In this document: positions 12,937 through 14,743 of the stretch, one piece after another
Numbering within the stretch: the stretch's first letter is position 1
How the letters are laid out: every line of letters starts with the position of its first letter
NCBI GenBank assembly: GCA_964459305.1
Contig: CAYWNA010000304.1
Location: 1 to 14,743, forward strand
DNA length: 14,743 nt
Source of the DNA: CAYWNA01 sp964459305
Lineage (GTDB): Bacteria > Planctomycetota > Planctomycetia > Pirellulales > Pirellulaceae
Reading direction: 5' to 3'
Position numbers and translations under genes: made by a program
Notes under the pieces: model-generated
The model's input: the letters and a program-made list of their open reading frames with translations, nothing else
Told to the model about the DNA's origin: nothing
The model's database searches: none

Positions 12937-14743
12937 ATGCCACGTTTAACCTTGGCCTACTTGGCACGGAGATTTGCACTTGTCATCGCGGTCGGCACGT
13001 TACCGCTTGCCCAGTCCGCACTGGCCGACGAGTCACATGTTTTCATGTCCGATGATCCTGAGATCATTGCCGAGACGACGCCGTTTCGGCTGGCGCAGCA
13101 GCCTGTTGAAGTCCCTGGAGTCGAAGATGAGCTCGAAGAGCCGCCGGCCCCGGATCCGCTGGCTGAGTTGGAGGCATTGCTCGAACAATCGGTGCTCGTA
13201 CCAGGCGAATCACCTGGGACGCTCACGGCGATTGACGAAGCTCAGCCGGCGCCAATTGATGGTGGCATAGCCGAAGTCCCGCGAATCACGCCCGCCGCGG
13301 TCACGCGAATCGACCATGACATGCTCTGGTTATCGGGTGCGAGAAGTCTCCACGAATCGCTTGATATTTTTGCACCTAATCTTCAGATCATCTCGCAGGC
13401 GCAACAGGGCAATCGGGTGGGGATCCGTGGGATCATTAGCAACGTAAATGACAAAATCCTGATGAAGGTCAACGGCAAGCTGATGAATGATCGCTCGTCG
13501 CGCGGTGTCTTCAGCGAGTTGGACCTAGCCATGCTGGGTGATATCCACCATGTCGATGTCATTCGTGGGCCCGGCTCCGTGATCGACGGACCCGGCGCGA
13601 TCGTCGGCGTGATCAATGCGCAGACCCATACAGGATTGACGTTTCAAGGGCTGGATGCCACGATCCGCCAAGGTTTGATCGAAAACCACACTACGGCCGA
13701 AGTGCGTTTCGGCCGGAAATTCGACAACGAAACAGGGCTGTTTGTTTACTACGGCATGTCGGATTACGCAGGTGCCGATCGAAACAATGCGCCGTACTTT
13801 TACAGCAGCACATTCCTGGCTCGCGACGGGAGCCAAGTGATCGCTGGCGAGCCGGCACCAGCGGGAATACCCGTACCGAACAGCTACCAGGCTTTTCGAA
13901 GCCGAGTGAAACACAAACTCCACACGCAATTCACGAATGGCAACCTCGACATCTGGGCTCGTCTCACCAATGGCGGCGTACAGGTCGGGACACAGCGACG
14001 AGACGTAATTGACTCGGACCAGATTGCCCCATTTCCGGGGTTCGCAAGTCGATCTGAGGCTTCACAAGGTTACGAGCAATTCACGGTGGGCGGCAGTAAT
14101 CTTTGGGAACTCACTGATACGCTGAATGTCGAATGGCGGTTGAGCTACGATACGCTGGACTACGTAATTACGCGGCCCAGAGGCAATCACCGCTCCCATC
14201 GCGAAGACGAAGTGTACACGCGCGTCCTGGGACGTTGGACTCCCAACGAACGGCATGCCATCGCTTTCGGTTATGCCTGGTCGCACGAGTGGCTTGGGGT
14301 GCCAACTCGCGGATTTCCAAACATGCCACCACTAATTGCGCAATTGTCAGCCGCCAACACGTATCCTTGGGAAACGAACACGCACTCGTTGATGGGTGAA
14401 TACCAGTTGCAGTTCAACGATTATTGGACTGGTTTCGCTGGAGTTCGCGCCGACAAGCACACCTATACGAAATGGCTGGTGTCACCGCGAGCCGCACTGG
14501 TGTGGACGCCAAACGAACGAGATACGTTGAAGGGAATCTGGTCCGGTGCCAATCGACGTGCGAACGATGGGCTCTCGAGGAATCAATTCCTTGACTTCGG
14601 GACATTCAGCGCGGTTGAGACCATTGAAAGCGCCGAGATGCGGTACGAACGGCGTCCCTGCGAGCATTGGTTGTTAGGGGCGGGCTTTTTCTGGCAACAG
14701 CTCAACGAGATCAGCGCAGAGAGCGGTGTGGGGCAAAGGTTCT
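12937..14743 (+). CDS. TonB-dependent receptor (TBDR5), partial (runs off right edge)
   Basis: I translated this frame by hand from ATG 12937 to the edge and found no stop: 602 residues are present. The signal peptide spans 1-30 (ending QSALA, then DE). The extension with SDDPEIIAETTPFRLAQQP and the helix DPLAELEALLEQSVLVP at about 73-89 match TBDR4 closely. A Pro-rich insert follows, then the plug at about 116-220 with AAVTRIDHDMLWLSGARSLH, VRGPG-type motif VIRGPGSVIDGPGAIVGVIN, and barrel strands. Plug and barrel match TBDR1 along their whole visible length (FQGLDATIRQG against FQGTDATLRQG, then HTQFT and RWTPNERHA). By comparison with TBDR1 some 200 or more residues are missing beyond the edge. 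AAGGGG precedes the start. Whether the remainder is intact cannot be seen. The substrate is unknown. Confidence 0.92.
   Translation, partial: MPRLTLAYLARRFALVIAVGTLPLAQSALADESHVFMSDDPEIIAETTPFRLAQQPVEVPGVEDELEEPPAPDPLAELEALLEQSVLVPGESPGTLTAIDEAQPAPIDGGIAEVPRITPAAVTRIDHDMLWLSGARSLHESLDIFAPNLQIISQAQQGNRVGIRGIISNVNDKILMKVNGKLMNDRSSRGVFSELDLAMLGDIHHVDVIRGPGSVIDGPGAIVGVINAQTHTGLTFQGLDATIRQGLIENHTTAEVRFGRKFDNETGLFVYYGMSDYAGADRNNAPYFYSSTFLARDGSQVIAGEPAPAGIPVPNSYQAFRSRVKHKLHTQFTNGNLDIWARLTNGGVQVGTQRRDVIDSDQIAPFPGFASRSEASQGYEQFTVGGSNLWELTDTLNVEWRLSYDTLDYVITRPRGNHRSHREDEVYTRVLGRWTPNERHAIAFGYAWSHEWLGVPTRGFPNMPPLIAQLSAANTYPWETNTHSLMGEYQLQFNDYWTGFAGVRADKHTYTKWLVSPRAALVWTPNERDTLKGIWSGANRRANDGLSRNQFLDFGTFSAVETIESAEMRYERRPCEHWLLGAGFFWQQLNEISAESGVGQRF

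Overview
The window looks like a chromosomal segment of a Gram-negative planctomycete, most likely of the Pirellulales. This is inferred from moderately high GC, a polytopic sensor-kinase N-terminus of a type I associate with planctomycetes, a YfiR/DUF4154 protein, and several TonB-dependent receptors (TBDRs) with long acidic Pro-rich N-terminal extensions. No RNA gene, CRISPR array, transposase or phage gene was seen.

Layout. (1) 1-346, minus: 5' end of a membrane sensor histidine kinase that runs off the left edge, preceded at about 435-605 by a decayed copy of a TBDR promoter and signal-peptide region. (2) 697-3180, plus: a TBDR (TBDR1) interrupted by one in-frame amber codon at 2776-2778. 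(3) 3513-4052, plus: a YfiR-family periplasmic protein. (4) 4103-5246, plus: a methyl-accepting chemotaxis-type gene whose sensor segment is deleted and whose frame is broken. (5) 5273-5347: a strong inverted repeat between convergent units. (6) 5366-10027, minus: the C-terminal stub of a TBDR followed by two intact TBDR genes, TBDR2 (5695-7818) and TBDR3 (7955-10027). A 143-bp spacer repeat occurs downstream of each of the two intact genes. (7) 10028-10560: divergent intergenic region with nothing coding. (8) 10561 onward, plus: TBDR4 (10561-12789) and TBDR5 (12937 to the right edge, open).

Five TBDR genes and two TBDR relics thus lie within 14.7 kb. Every full-length receptor carries a short conserved helix of the form LAELEALL[DE]QPVLVP between signal peptide and plug. 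The paralogues are mosaics. TBDR4 and TBDR5 share leader, N-terminal extension and upstream DNA but have different plug and barrel types. TBDR1 and TBDR5 share plug and barrel but not leader. TBDR2 and TBDR3 share plug, barrel and near-identical spacer DNA.

The likely common theme (inference) is outer-membrane uptake or sensing coupled to signalling: receptors at the surface, a YfiR-like periplasmic protein, and inner-membrane transducers (kinase and chemoreceptor). No substrate can be named from the sequence. Amber codon, deletion, stubs and duplicated leaders indicate a locus in active birth-and-death turnover.
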